Source of the DNA: Dyadobacter jejuensis
GTDB taxonomy: Bacteria; Bacteroidota; Bacteroidia; Cytophagales; Spirosomataceae
DNA length: 64,000 nt
NCBI RefSeq assembly: GCF_003149085.1
Contig: NZ_QGDT01000002.1
Span: 565,508-629,507 of the forward strand
Direction of reading: 5' to 3'
In this document: one piece after another, positions 48,265-58,258 of the stretch
Numbering within the stretch: position 1 is the stretch's first letter
Layout of the letters: each line of letters opens with the position of its first letter
Made by a program: the position numbers and the translations under genes
The notes under the pieces: model-generated
Told to the model about the DNA's origin: nothing
Databases searched by the model: none
Seen by the model: the letters and a program-made list of their open reading frames with translations, nothing else

Positions 48265-49620
48265 TCAAATCGAGATTTGATATTGTAACACCCAGGAGCC
48301 TTTTCGGCCATTGCGTTTCAGGTAATTCGGGTCGCGATCGTTGACATAGGTCGGCCTACTTTCGTAATTCAACGAAAACTTACTCCCATGCCCCTTCACT
48401 AACCAATTGATTCCCACATTAAAAACGTCCATCCCCCCATGAATACGTTCGTAGTCGGCATATTGCAGGGAGGCATAAGGCATAAGCGTGCCTTGCTCAC
48501 CCAATAGATCGTCCTTTAGCTTATAGCCAACTTGTGCATATACCACCTGTCCCGTACCAAACATCGGGAAAGCATTTCCTTGAGTCCCACTGACGCCAGC
48601 TATGGGCCGCTGGGTACCACTGGCCGGATTCATGATTCCGTTATATCGTAAATACCCTTTTCCATAATCGGTATAGAAATACCCCAAATATGCCGAGATA
48701 GCCGTACCCGTAGCCCGGTTGAAGGGCATATCGGCAAAAGCAGCCACCGACAGAAGCGTCAGGTTATTATAGACGGTATCCGATGCCACCGTCCGCCAGG
48801 TAGCGTTCTTTTGAGTAATAAACCCAGCCTCCAGATTAAGCACGCGTCTCTTTCCCAAATAAGTCCCCGTCATATATCCCGGCGTCGTCAACGACTCGGT
48901 ATCTAAGAAATTATAGATCAATAACCCTTGAAACTGTTTCTTATGGTTCTTCTGAGCATATACCGAATGGGAGGTAATACCAGGGGCCACCTTTCCATTG
49001 GATTCTATAGGAAAAGGGTCAGTTACCGCCAATCGATAGTTCAAAGGCCCTATCTGTCCACGGGAATATACACTCAGTTTACGGTCAAACTGGTCGGTTT
49101 GCTCCACGGTTGCCTGAGCAAATACGGGTACATCCATGGTCATAATCGTCCCCACACTAGCCTGAGTGAATCGGGACAGGCCATTCACAACGGTGAGGCC
49201 TCCTCCAAAGCGCACAAAGCTATCCCCCTTTCGGTATGCCTCATATTCGCCAACTGCATCATGAAAAAAAGGCTGTACCTTTCGGTTTCCATCGGGATAC
49301 CCGCTCATTTTATTGAAATTATTCATTCCAAACTGTGTATAAAAAAACACCCGATCGGTCAGTTGACCATACAACTGCACTCGGGTACGTCTAAGACCTA
49401 TATCAAAGGTATTATTAGCAGGATCTTCGAGTACCGTCGTGCCCGGATTGTTCTCATTGAGCCTCAACCAGGTCTGATTCAAAAAGGTGGCTTTTATATA
49501 GTGCGAACCCGTCGAATTTAAAGGATACTGGATGTCACTCCTGGAATCTTGGTCTTTTTTTTCAACCTGCGCCATTAGTGCCGATGTACTTAAAAGACTA
49601 AAAAGAAGTACTTTTTTCAT
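48265..49620 (-). CDS. Outer-membrane porin-like beta-barrel protein
   Basis: This 451-residue exported protein has a signal peptide (MKKVLLFSLLSTSALMAQ) and alternating amphipathic strands typical of a beta-barrel (DIGLRRTRVQLYGQLTDRVF, VRFGGGLTVVNGLSRF). It ends with a motif of the kind recognised by the Bam machinery (SWVLQYQISI). The strand pattern and the early RRTRVQ segment resemble phosphate-selective porin O/P-type proteins, but I cannot confirm the subfamily. It is divergent from the regulator gene that follows and convergent with the TonB receptor. It may be a general or anion porin. Confidence 0.7.
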   Translation of the reverse strand: MKKVLLFSLLSTSALMAQVEKKDQDSRSDIQYPLNSTGSHYIKATFLNQTWLRLNENNPGTTVLEDPANNTFDIGLRRTRVQLYGQLTDRVFFYTQFGMNNFNKMSGYPDGNRKVQPFFHDAVGEYEAYRKGDSFVRFGGGLTVVNGLSRFTQASVGTIMTMDVPVFAQATVEQTDQFDRKLSVYSRGQIGPLNYRLAVTDPFPIESNGKVAPGITSHSVYAQKNHKKQFQGLLIYNFLDTESLTTPGYMTGTYLGKRRVLNLEAGFITQKNATWRTVASDTVYNNLTLLSVAAFADMPFNRATGTAISAYLGYFYTDYGKGYLRYNGIMNPASGTQRPIAGVSGTQGNAFPMFGTGQVVYAQVGYKLKDDLLGEQGTLMPYASLQYADYERIHGGMDVFNVGINWLVKGHGSKFSLNYESRPTYVNDRDPNYLKRNGRKGSWVLQYQISI

Positions 49621-49840
49621 AAAGAAACGTTATTTTGACATCCTGTTGCGAATAGCGCACCGAATGCTTAATTAGTGGTTAAAAGTAAATTAAAAGATAG
49701 TTAAAAAGAGGGATTCTGTGAGTTTAAAGCCGTTTAGTAGTAAAATTCTAGGCCCAAGATGTTCGAAAATCCGCTCCCTTATTTGCCGATTTTCAAGCGA
49801 GACATTAGGAAATTACCCATCCAGCAGCCCGAAGTTAGAT

Positions 49841-52675
49841 ATGGAAGTCAAATTGACCAAAATAATTGTAACCCTTTTTCTAATATTCTTGACTCAAACT
49901 TTGGCTTGGGCTCAAGAAACCCCTCCTGTAACGAACTTTAGTCCGCAAGATTATAAGGCTCATAATCAAAATTGGGCCTTGGCCCAGTCAGATGACCGAA
50001 CCATGTATGCCGCCAATTCCGATGGACTTCTAGCCTTCAATGGAGCGAATTGGAGAACATATCCATTTCCAGATGGGCAAATTGTCAGGACAGTACTCTG
50101 TGAAAACAAAGCGTATCGGTACAACAACCCCAAACTAACCCAAACGCAAAATAGGATTTATGTGGGTGGATTCGGGGAATTTGGTTATTGGACAAAAAGC
50201 AATAATGGAAACTTACTCTATAACTCCTTGAGCAAAAATAAGGACTTGGCCAGTTTAGCCACCGAGGAGATATGGCATATTGAGCGAACGCCTGAATATA
50301 TCTATTTTCAATCTTTTTCTAGGATTTACCGGTACGATGGCCATAACATATTAGAAATCAAGGCTCCAGGCACCATTATGTTTATGCGGCAGGTGCACCA
50401 GCGGCTATTGGTTCCTATCATAGGAAAAGGGTTGTATGAACTTAAAGGCCAAAAGTTCCAACCCGTTGTGGGCACTGAACAGTTGAGTGCCAGTATCATT
50501 GCCACCATACTTCCCTTCGACGATCAGACTTTGCTCATATGCACCAACAAAAATGGCCTATTTTTATTAAAAGACGGTCTGTTAAGTCCATGGACTATCG
50601 CCGCCAACGGCATTTTTAAACAGAACCTGATCAACAAGGCCCTTATACTCCCCAACGACCGGGGAATCGCCATCGGAACCATTCAGAAAGGACTGTATAT
50701 CCTGGATAAACAGGGACAAATAAAATTCCATATCCACAAATCTATTGGACTACAGAACAACACGGTGCTGGCCATGACGGTGGATCGCCACGGAGATCTT
50801 TGGCTGGGCCTCGACCAGGGTCTCGATCTTATTGGCCTGAGCTCCCCCCTACTCACTTATATGGCCAAAGGCAATCCCCTTGGCACAGCCTATTCGGCGG
50901 CACTTTGGGAAGGCTTTCTGTATGTAGGCACCAATAATGGCGTATTTAAAAAAAAATGGCCCTCTACCGATACCTTTAGCCCCGTGAAAGGCCTAGAGGG
51001 TCAGACCTGGAAACTATCGGTGGTAAAAGGGGCCCTGCTCTGCGGGCATAATGATGCGACGTACCAAATCACCAAGTCGGGCATTATAAAACTCTCCAAC
51101 GTAACGGGGGGCTGGAACCTCCTATTGCTCGAACCCCGCAACCAACCCGCCCTCTTACTCCAAGGCTCTTACATAGGGTTGCATACTTATACCTATATGG
51201 GCGACAAAAAATGGGAATACGGCAAGCCCATTAAAAACATCCCCCCGATCCCTATTAAGTATATGGCCCGCGACAAGGAAGGGGGGCTATGGATCAGCCA
51301 TGCCTATAAAGGGCTCTACTACGCCAAATTGAATGCTCAATTAGACTCTGCGGTGGTATGGAAATCGATCACTACCGACCACGGACTCCCCACGCTTTTC
51401 AATATCGAAATTCAAAATATTCAGGATACCATATATATCAAGTCGGGGAATGCCTTTTTCACCCCAGGACCCAGCCAAACCCTGATTCCCAGCCAAAGGT
51501 TTGCTAAAGCGGCTCAACCCTTTAAAATAAGGCCGGGTACAGGCGACGATTGGTTTACGATATTTAACAATAAGGTGCTCCTTCATAGGGCCCTTAAGGA
51601 ACCCATCCCTTTCGACATCTCCTTAGTGGGCGACTATGAAACGATTATCCCTATCGACAAAAAGCGTTATCTGTTCTGTCTGAATGAAGGCTTCGCATTC
51701 TTCGAAGGCCAAGATAGCCCATCGGAAGGGTTCAATACGCTCCAAACGCGCATCACCCGCATCACCAACCTCGATAGCCTCAACCGTCACTATCCACTCG
51801 ATCAAAAATCGACATTACCCCAATGGGCACGGTCTATCCGCATTGGCTTTGCCCTGCCGGTCTATGGCCGGAATATACAATACCAATACAGGCTGCTAGG
51901 ACTTACCGATGGGTGGTCGGACTGGTCGAGCCTGTCTATGGCCGAATACACCAACTTGGCTGCAGGAGAATATCGCTTTGAGATCCGGAACAATATCAAC
52001 CATATGGTTTCACGTTTCGATTTCGAAATTGCCGCCCATTGGTATGAGACCGTATGGGGGAAACTGTTTTTCGTAGCCCTCGGCTTTTTGTTACTCCTGG
52101 GCTTATTGTGGTTACAGGAAAGGCGTCTGCAACGCAACAGAATCAAACTATTGCTTCAGAAAGAAAAAGAGCTGGAGGACCAACAGAAGGAGAGTGAGCG
52201 GAAGTTTATTGAGCTACGAAACGAGAACTTGCAAAAAGAGCTCAAAAATAAAAGTCAAAAGCTTAGCAATATTGCCATCAATGTGGTCCGCAAAAACGAA
52301 ATTCTAGAGGAAATCAGAGACGAATTACAAGAAGTCAAAAAAGATCTCGGGCAGCAGCTCCCTAACCTACACTACCAAAAGCTGCTCCATAGCATAGAGC
52401 GCAATGTGGCAGGTAAGGAAGATTGGGTACTGTTCGAGGAAAATTTCAACGAAGTTCACGACGAATTTTTTCAGCGCCTGCGTCAACGATACCCCAGCAT
52501 CTCCCCTTCCGAGCTACGCCTCGCGGCCTGTCTGCGCATGAATCTTTCCACCAAGGAAATGGCTCCAGCCTTGGGGATTTCGATTCGCGGTGTGGAAATA
52601 AAGCGCTACAGACTCCGCAAAAAACTCGCGCTAGACCCCGATATTAATCTGGTCCAATATATGATGGACATTTAA
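49841..52675 (+). CDS. Membrane-spanning one-component regulator (propeller, Y_Y_Y, LuxR-type HTH)
   Basis: This regulator has about 944 residues and is likely to control the downstream glycan locus. The ATG at 49841 is chosen because it starts a signal sequence (MEVKLTKIIVTLFLIFLTQT). The periplasmic part is a two-component-regulator type propeller (for example DRHGDLWLGLDQGLDLIGL). A Y_Y_Y domain lies near residues 680-735 (YQYRLLGLTDGWSDWSSL). One membrane helix is near 738-758, followed by a long coiled coil (about 760-850). The C-terminus is a LuxR/GerE-type HTH (ISPSELRLAACLRMNLSTKE, about 886-930). There is no histidine kinase, ATPase or receiver domain, so it would signal directly from periplasmic sugar to DNA. 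Confidence 0.9.
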   Translation: MEVKLTKIIVTLFLIFLTQTLAWAQETPPVTNFSPQDYKAHNQNWALAQSDDRTMYAANSDGLLAFNGANWRTYPFPDGQIVRTVLCENKAYRYNNPKLTQTQNRIYVGGFGEFGYWTKSNNGNLLYNSLSKNKDLASLATEEIWHIERTPEYIYFQSFSRIYRYDGHNILEIKAPGTIMFMRQVHQRLLVPIIGKGLYELKGQKFQPVVGTEQLSASIIATILPFDDQTLLICTNKNGLFLLKDGLLSPWTIAANGIFKQNLINKALILPNDRGIAIGTIQKGLYILDKQGQIKFHIHKSIGLQNNTVLAMTVDRHGDLWLGLDQGLDLIGLSSPLLTYMAKGNPLGTAYSAALWEGFLYVGTNNGVFKKKWPSTDTFSPVKGLEGQTWKLSVVKGALLCGHNDATYQITKSGIIKLSNVTGGWNLLLLEPRNQPALLLQGSYIGLHTYTYMGDKKWEYGKPIKNIPPIPIKYMARDKEGGLWISHAYKGLYYAKLNAQLDSAVVWKSITTDHGLPTLFNIEIQNIQDTIYIKSGNAFFTPGPSQTLIPSQRFAKAAQPFKIRPGTGDDWFTIFNNKVLLHRALKEPIPFDISLVGDYETIIPIDKKRYLFCLNEGFAFFEGQDSPSEGFNTLQTRITRITNLDSLNRHYPLDQKSTLPQWARSIRIGFALPVYGRNIQYQYRLLGLTDGWSDWSSLSMAEYTNLAAGEYRFEIRNNINHMVSRFDFEIAAHWYETVWGKLFFVALGFLLLLGLLWLQERRLQRNRIKLLLQKEKELEDQQKESERKFIELRNENLQKELKNKSQKLSNIAINVVRKNEILEEIRDELQEVKKDLGQQLPNLHYQKLLHSIERNVAGKEDWVLFEENFNEVHDEFFQRLRQRYPSISPSELRLAACLRMNLSTKEMAPALGISIRGVEIKRYRLRKKLALDPDINLVQYMMDI

Positions 52676-52736
52676 TACGTTCCGACGATTCCAAGATAAT
52701 AGTACTATTAATACTCCTTTTATTGCATTATTCGCA

Positions 52737-52758
52737 GTGATGTAGTGGTGATGTAGTG
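52737..52758 (+). repeat. Tandem 11-bp direct repeat next to the susC promoter
   Basis: GTGATGTAGTG occurs twice without a gap (52737-52747 and 52748-52758). It ends five bases before the TTTG of the susC promoter. An 11-bp period places both copies on one face of the helix. This is where a dimeric activator would bind, and the regulator gene just upstream is the obvious candidate. Confidence 0.75.
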
Positions 52759-52763
52759 CCAAA

Positions 52764-52796
52764 TTTGCCCACAGGACCCGAAAGGAACTACATTTG
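52764..52796 (+). promoter_or_regulatory. Consensus Bacteroidota promoter of the susC operon
   Basis: TTTG at 52764-52767, a 21-nt spacer and TACATTTG at 52789-52796 match the -33/-7 consensus exactly. The susC start codon is 46 bp downstream of the -7 element. Confidence 0.8.
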
Positions 52797-52842
52797 AAAA
52801 CAATTTATTCTTAAAAAAATTCTATCAATAAAATAATCACCA

Positions 52843-55800
52843 ATGAAAACGATTTTACGACTGCTGGTCCTGATGCTGCTCGTCTGCCAAGGAGGGATGA
52901 CCTGGGCACAGGGTATCGGCATATCAGGTAAGGTAACCGACGCCGACGGCATGGGGCTACCCGGGGTAAGTATTTTGGTAAAAGGAACCTCCACCGGCGT
53001 TCCTACCGACGTAGAGGGGAACTACAGCATACAAGCCCCCTCCAAAGATGCAGTTTTGGTTTTTTCGATGATCGGTATGACCCCACAAGAAATAACGGTG
53101 GGCAACCAGACCACCATTAACGTCATCCTCAAAGACGATGCGCGGGCATTGAACGAAGTGGTGGTGATTGGCTATGGAACGGCGAGCAAGCGGGACTTAA
53201 CGGGCTCTATTGTCACCATTAAGGGTTCGGAAGTTTCCGACAAGCCCTCGGCCAACCCCATGAACGCCCTACAAGGAAAGGTGGCGGGACTCTCGGTGGT
53301 CAACTCGGGCCGCGCGGGCTCGGAGCCTGATATCCGAATCAGGGGTACCAACTCCATCAACGGCGTGAAGCCCGTTTATATCGTCGATGGTATCCTCAAC
53401 GACAATATCAACTTCCTGAACCCTGCCGACATCGAATCGATAGAAGTCTTGAAGGATCCTTCATCGCTCGCCATTTTCGGGGTGCGTGGTGCCAACGGAG
53501 CCATAGCGATTACGACCAAAAAGGCCAAGGCCGGACAGCTCAACGTCAACTTCAACTCCTCGGTGGGTATCAAGCAGGTGGCCGACCGAGTTAGCCTAGC
53601 CGACGCCAGCCAGTTTAAGGAGCTCTATAATGAGCAGCTACAAAACCAGGGCAACGCCGCCTATGACTACACCAACTGGCAAGCCAATACCAACTGGCAG
53701 GATCAGATATTTCAGAATGCCCTGTTAAATTATAACAACATTAGCGTTTCCGGAGCTACCGAGAAAAACCGATTCTATATGGGTATCGGTACGGTGACCG
53801 AAGAGGGGCTGATCAAACATGAAAAATACAATAAGCTGACCATCAACTTCAATGATGAGCTTCAGGTCACTAAAGGACTAAAGTTCGGTGTTACCTTTAA
53901 CGGGTACCGGGCCGTACCTCCCGTAAATAAAGGGGTGGGGTCGGCCATTTTAGCGGCACCCATCGCCCCTGTTACGGACCCCGCCAGTGGACTTTATCAT
54001 ACCCTCCCCGATTTTCAACGGGCACAGGTATACAATCCTTTGGTAGATGTTGAACTTCAAAAAGGAACCACGGTAGCCCGCGAATATAGGGCCGTAGGGA
54101 GTATTTATGGAGAATGGAACTTCTTGAAAGACCTTACTTTCCGTGCCTCTTTGTACGCCGATTATGGTTTTAATACCTCCCGTTCGTACCAGCCACTGAT
54201 CACCGTGTACAATCCCGACATCGTAGGCACCGACAAAAGCGACCAATTGGTACGTCAAACATCGGTATCTCAAAGTCAAAATGTATACCCCAAGCTGCAA
54301 CAAGACTACCTGCTTACCTACAAAAAATCATTTGGAGATCATGATTTAACGGTACTAGGTGGTGTTACTACTTACTATCGTGGGTTCGAAAGCACGGGCT
54401 CGACCATCCGCCAAGGGAGCAGCTTCCCCATTCCCAACGACCCCCGCTTTTGGTATACCGACAACGTAGGGGATGCTTCTACCCGTACAGGGTCGGGCTC
54501 GGCTTGGGAGTCGACTACCCTCTCCTATCTGGGACGGGTGTTATACAACTACCAAGGCAAATATTTGGTAAACGCTTCTTATCGTAAAGACGGTAGTTCC
54601 GCATTTTTGGGAAGCGGCCGTTGGCAGGACTTTGGGGCCGTGGGCCTTGGCTGGGTAGCCAGCGAAGAAGATTTCTTTAAGAACCAAAGTTTCTTCGACT
54701 ACTTTAAGGTGAAAGGGTCCTTCGGGTTATTGGGTAACCAGAACATCGACGATCGGTATCGATATCCCGCTTATCCTACCCTTACGGCTGCCAACTCTGG
54801 TGTCTTTGGCGACAACATCGTATCGGCCCTGCAGCCCGAGTACATAGCCGACCCTAACCTACACTGGGAAAAGGTATTGGCCTCAGAAGTAGGCGTAGAA
54901 TTCAACGCCTTCAAAAACCGCTTAACCGTCGACGCTAACTATTATAATAAACTCACCAAAGACATCCTGGTAATCGTACCCGGTATTGCGGGCACCATTC
55001 CTGGGCTATCCAACCTCGGTGAAGTAAGCAATAAAGGCCTTGAACTTTCGGCTACCTGGAATCAAAACCTATCCGACGACTTCTCCTTCTCGGTCAGTGG
55101 TAACCTAACCACCATCGACAATAAGGTCAAAAAGCTCTCATCCAAAGGCTACGATATCATCAGTGGAGCCTCCCGCACCACCGAAGGATACCCCATCGGG
55201 TACTTCTGGGGCTATGTGTCGGACGGTATCTACCAAAACGAGGTAGAATTTATCAAATCGCCTATCAGCACCATTGGCAACGTATCGCCGGGGGATATCA
55301 AATACAAAGATGTAAACGGCGACGGTATCATCTCTGAAGCCGACCGTACCATGATCGGAAACCCTACCCCCGACTTGACTTACGGTGCCTCTTTGTCGGC
55401 CAAGTACAAGGGTTTCGATGCAGGGATAGACTTTACGGGCGTTTATGGAAACGAAATATTCCGTCAATGGAACCGCAATACCTTCGCTCAGTTCAACTAC
55501 CAAACCGAAAGGCTCGATCGCTGGAACGGAGAAGGAACTTCCAATTGGGAGCCTATCCTAAGCACTGCCCGCTCCAACAATTATCTGCCGTCCAACTACT
55601 GGATCGAAGATGGCAGCTTCTTTAGGATTCGTAACGTACAGTTAGGCTATAATTTCACAGCCGAGCAACTAAAAGCCTTAGGACTGAAGTCCCTACGGGT
55701 GTATGTAAATGCGCAAAACCTCAAGACCTTCACCAACAGCACCGGTTATACCCCCGAAATAGGTGGTAGCGCGACGGCATTTGGTGTAGACAATGGAACC

Positions 55801-55848
55801 TATCCCGTTCCCCGCATTTACACATTTGGTATAAATCTGAATTTCTAA
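52843..55848 (+). CDS. SusC/RagA-family TonB-linked outer-membrane transporter
   Basis: This 1001-residue transporter imports oligosaccharides across the outer membrane with its SusD lid. It has a signal peptide (KTILRLLVLMLLVCQGG...WAQ), a carboxypeptidase-regulatory-like domain (ISGKVTDADGMGLPGVSILV, about 25-105), the SusC marker NEVVVIGYGTASKRDLTGSI, the plug with IRIRGTNSINGVKPVYIVDG and IEVLKDPSSLAIFGVRGANG, and a barrel ending YTFGINLNF. The SusD gene starts 22 bp downstream. The FGVRGANG box and pairing with SusD identify it firmly. The glycan is inferred from the enzymes in the locus as a beta-1,2-glucan. Confidence 0.96.
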   Translation: MKTILRLLVLMLLVCQGGMTWAQGIGISGKVTDADGMGLPGVSILVKGTSTGVPTDVEGNYSIQAPSKDAVLVFSMIGMTPQEITVGNQTTINVILKDDARALNEVVVIGYGTASKRDLTGSIVTIKGSEVSDKPSANPMNALQGKVAGLSVVNSGRAGSEPDIRIRGTNSINGVKPVYIVDGILNDNINFLNPADIESIEVLKDPSSLAIFGVRGANGAIAITTKKAKAGQLNVNFNSSVGIKQVADRVSLADASQFKELYNEQLQNQGNAAYDYTNWQANTNWQDQIFQNALLNYNNISVSGATEKNRFYMGIGTVTEEGLIKHEKYNKLTINFNDELQVTKGLKFGVTFNGYRAVPPVNKGVGSAILAAPIAPVTDPASGLYHTLPDFQRAQVYNPLVDVELQKGTTVAREYRAVGSIYGEWNFLKDLTFRASLYADYGFNTSRSYQPLITVYNPDIVGTDKSDQLVRQTSVSQSQNVYPKLQQDYLLTYKKSFGDHDLTVLGGVTTYYRGFESTGSTIRQGSSFPIPNDPRFWYTDNVGDASTRTGSGSAWESTTLSYLGRVLYNYQGKYLVNASYRKDGSSAFLGSGRWQDFGAVGLGWVASEEDFFKNQSFFDYFKVKGSFGLLGNQNIDDRYRYPAYPTLTAANSGVFGDNIVSALQPEYIADPNLHWEKVLASEVGVEFNAFKNRLTVDANYYNKLTKDILVIVPGIAGTIPGLSNLGEVSNKGLELSATWNQNLSDDFSFSVSGNLTTIDNKVKKLSSKGYDIISGASRTTEGYPIGYFWGYVSDGIYQNEVEFIKSPISTIGNVSPGDIKYKDVNGDGIISEADRTMIGNPTPDLTYGASLSAKYKGFDAGIDFTGVYGNEIFRQWNRNTFAQFNYQTERLDRWNGEGTSNWEPILSTARSNNYLPSNYWIEDGSFFRIRNVQLGYNFTAEQLKALGLKSLRVYVNAQNLKTFTNSTGYTPEIGGSATAFGVDNGTYPVPRIYTFGINLNF

Positions 55849-55870
55849 AAAATTAAAATCTCTTTTTGAC

Positions 55871-57382
55871 ATGAAAAGTGTATTCATAAATAAGACCATT
55901 AAAGCCAGCATGGCAGCCGCAATAGGCTTGCTGGTAATGGCCGGATGTAGCGACTTCCTAGATCGCGAACCCCTGGGCCGTTATACAGAGCAAGACATCC
56001 CTGCAGGTTCCTTCGACAGCCAGGTATTTGGCGTGTATGCCAAGATGCGTGCCTTCGGAGTGGCGGCCATGCCCTTACTGGCTATTCACAACTTCCGCTC
56101 CGACGACGCCGACAAAGGCAGCTCTACCACCGATGGTATTGCCCAGGAAAACTTTTATGACAATTTCCAATATACCAAAGATGAGTGGTTGCTCAATAGC
56201 TACTGGGCCGACCATTATGCGCTAATCATCGCCGCCAATGCCGTAATTGCCGATATCGACTCCCTTGGGGCCGCCGACGCAGGAACGCTTATCAACAAGG
56301 CGGAAGCCAAAATGATGCGTGCCCATGCCTATTTCGATTTGGCCCGTACGTATGGCGACGTGCCTAAGATCGACTTTAAGGTAAGAGAGTCGGCCGAGGC
56401 CAATATAGCCAAAGCCCCCGTAGCCGAAATCTTTGCGCTAATCGATGCCGACCTTAACGAAGCCGCTGCCACACTTCCAGCCAGCTGGGAGTCGCAGTAT
56501 ATCGGCAGGCTAACTAGTGGAGCGGCTCAGGCCCTTCATGCCAAAACATACCTATGGCGCCAAAACTGGTCTGCTGCCTTGGCTTCCGCCAAGCAGGTGA
56601 TCAACTCGGGCACCTATCGATTGGCTACCGACTATAGCAGCATTTTTAGGGAGACCGGGGAAAACAACTCCGAATCTATCTTTGAGATTCAGGCCTACTA
56701 TTCGGTCACTCAAACCAACCTAGGATTAGAATATGCGATGCATCAGGGCGTACGTGGTTCTGGAGCCTGGGACTTGGGATGGGGATGGAACACCCCGAGC
56801 CAGGCACTAGCCGATGCTTTTGAAGAGGGCGACCCCCGTAAAGACGGCACGTTGCTATATGCGGGAAAGATAAACACCCCCTATAACGAAGCCGTACCGG
56901 CCGCCACTGCCAGCATACCACGACCTTATTGGAACAAAAAGACATATACCAATCCTGCCCTACGCGAATCGACCGGAAGCCGCTTTGGGCGCTGGATGAA
57001 CCTACGGGTGATCCGCTACGCCGATGTGCTACTCATGGCCGCCGAAGCCGCCAATGAGATAGGTGGTGAACAAAATACCACCGATGCACTCGCATGGCTG
57101 GAGCAAGTTAGGGGTCGGGCACGTGGCAATAATACCGCCATTTTGCCCAAAATTACGACTACCGACCCTGCGAAACTAAGGACGGCCATTCAACAAGAAC
57201 GCCGCGTAGAGCTGGGTATGGAAAACGAACGGTTCTTCGACCTCGTACGCTGGGGACTCGCTCAAGAGGTACTGCATGCCGCCGGCAAAACGGGCTACCA
57301 ACCAAGAAATCGGTACTTACCCATCCCTCAGCCCGAAATCGACAAGTCGGGTGGTGTGCTCATCCAGAACCCCGAATACTGA
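55871..57382 (+). CDS. SusD/RagB-family glycan-binding lipoprotein
   Basis: This 503-residue surface lipoprotein captures glycan and forms the hinged lid on SusC. The lipobox is VMAGC (Cys 26), and the sequence after it, SDFLDREPLG, is the typical SusD start. Helical TPR-like segments include KAEAKMMRAHAYFDLARTYG and AKTYLWRQNWSAALASAK. The C-terminal part has RYADVLLMAAEAANEIGG and IQQERRVELGMENERFFDLV, the best conserved SusD motif, and ends YLPIPQPEIDKSG. It is co-transcribed with susC and followed 40 bp later by the LamG gene. Confidence 0.96.
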   Translation: MKSVFINKTIKASMAAAIGLLVMAGCSDFLDREPLGRYTEQDIPAGSFDSQVFGVYAKMRAFGVAAMPLLAIHNFRSDDADKGSSTTDGIAQENFYDNFQYTKDEWLLNSYWADHYALIIAANAVIADIDSLGAADAGTLINKAEAKMMRAHAYFDLARTYGDVPKIDFKVRESAEANIAKAPVAEIFALIDADLNEAAATLPASWESQYIGRLTSGAAQALHAKTYLWRQNWSAALASAKQVINSGTYRLATDYSSIFRETGENNSESIFEIQAYYSVTQTNLGLEYAMHQGVRGSGAWDLGWGWNTPSQALADAFEEGDPRKDGTLLYAGKINTPYNEAVPAATASIPRPYWNKKTYTNPALRESTGSRFGRWMNLRVIRYADVLLMAAEAANEIGGEQNTTDALAWLEQVRGRARGNNTAILPKITTTDPAKLRTAIQQERRVELGMENERFFDLVRWGLAQEVLHAAGKTGYQPRNRYLPIPQPEIDKSGGVLIQNPEY

Positions 57383-57422
57383 TCTTAAGCTATTGTAAGA
57401 ACGAATATAACGTCCTGAAAAG

Positions 57423-58250
57423 ATGAAAAAAATAATCTTAAAAGTAGGCATCTTAAGCATATTGGCTTTGACGTTCGCCTGCCAAAATTTTGAAAGACCC
57501 GAAATGATGCTGGTCTCCACCGACGACCCGGCCTTTAACGGTCCTTTGCAACGCTACTGGGCCTTCGAAGGCGTGGCTACCGACAGTATTTGGGGGAGCC
57601 GAGCCATAGCCCAAGGGGTTTCCTACGTCGATGGTATCAACGGAAAAGCCCTAAAAGGCTCTAAGACCGCCCAACTCGAATACGCTTCTGCGGGTAAACT
57701 AGCCAGTATGGAAAGCTTTACCTTCGCTTTCTGGATGAACACCGCCAAGCACGACGGAGGCGCTCAGAGCGTATTTATGCTTCCAAATACGGAGGATTTC
57801 TGGGGCAATGCATTTATGCTTATTGAAGGCAGCACCGCCAAAAATGACTCGATGCTGGTCAAATTCAACTTTGCCGGCAACTGGATCACTTTCGATGGGG
57901 TCAACAAAGCCAACGGCCTCAACAAATGGCCCGATGCCTATAATAAATGGAAACATGTGGCCTTTACCTATGATGCCGCTACTTCCAAATTTGCCACCTA
58001 CGTCGACGGTACCAAGCTAAGCCTGGATGCCTCCGTAACCGACCGTACCAAAGATGGGAAGCCTTTAGGTGCGCTCAAAATGAGCAACGTCTCTAAATTT
58101 GTTTTGGGCGCCTACCAGCAACATGTGGGCATTAAGGCCCCAGCCGACGGTTGGATGTTACATTATACCGGCCTGCTCGACCAATTTAGGGTTTATACCA
58201 CTGCCCTAACCGAGGCAGAGGTAAAGGAGCTTTACAATAATAAAAAATAA
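57423..58250 (+). CDS. LamG/concanavalin-like lipoprotein in the glycan locus
   Basis: This 275-residue lipoprotein (LALTFAC, Cys 20) has one LamG-like jelly-roll domain over residues 45-270. Motifs of the fold are LQRYWAFEGVATDS, ESFTFAFWMNTA, WKHVAFTYDAATSKFATYVD and DQFRVYTTALTEAEVKELYN. It takes the place usually held by a SusE/SusF-type surface glycan-binding protein, and that role is inferred. No catalytic residues of laminarinases (ExDxxE) are visible, which favours binding over hydrolysis. An elaborate inverted repeat separates it from the next gene. Confidence 0.85.
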   Translation: MKKIILKVGILSILALTFACQNFERPEMMLVSTDDPAFNGPLQRYWAFEGVATDSIWGSRAIAQGVSYVDGINGKALKGSKTAQLEYASAGKLASMESFTFAFWMNTAKHDGGAQSVFMLPNTEDFWGNAFMLIEGSTAKNDSMLVKFNFAGNWITFDGVNKANGLNKWPDAYNKWKHVAFTYDAATSKFATYVDGTKLSLDASVTDRTKDGKPLGALKMSNVSKFVLGAYQQHVGIKAPADGWMLHYTGLLDQFRVYTTALTEAEVKELYNNKK

Positions 58251-58258
58251 TTCAATCT

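Noticed and set aside
57423-58250. LamG protein as a GH16 laminarinase
   Set aside because: The catalytic ExDxxE motif of GH16 is not present.
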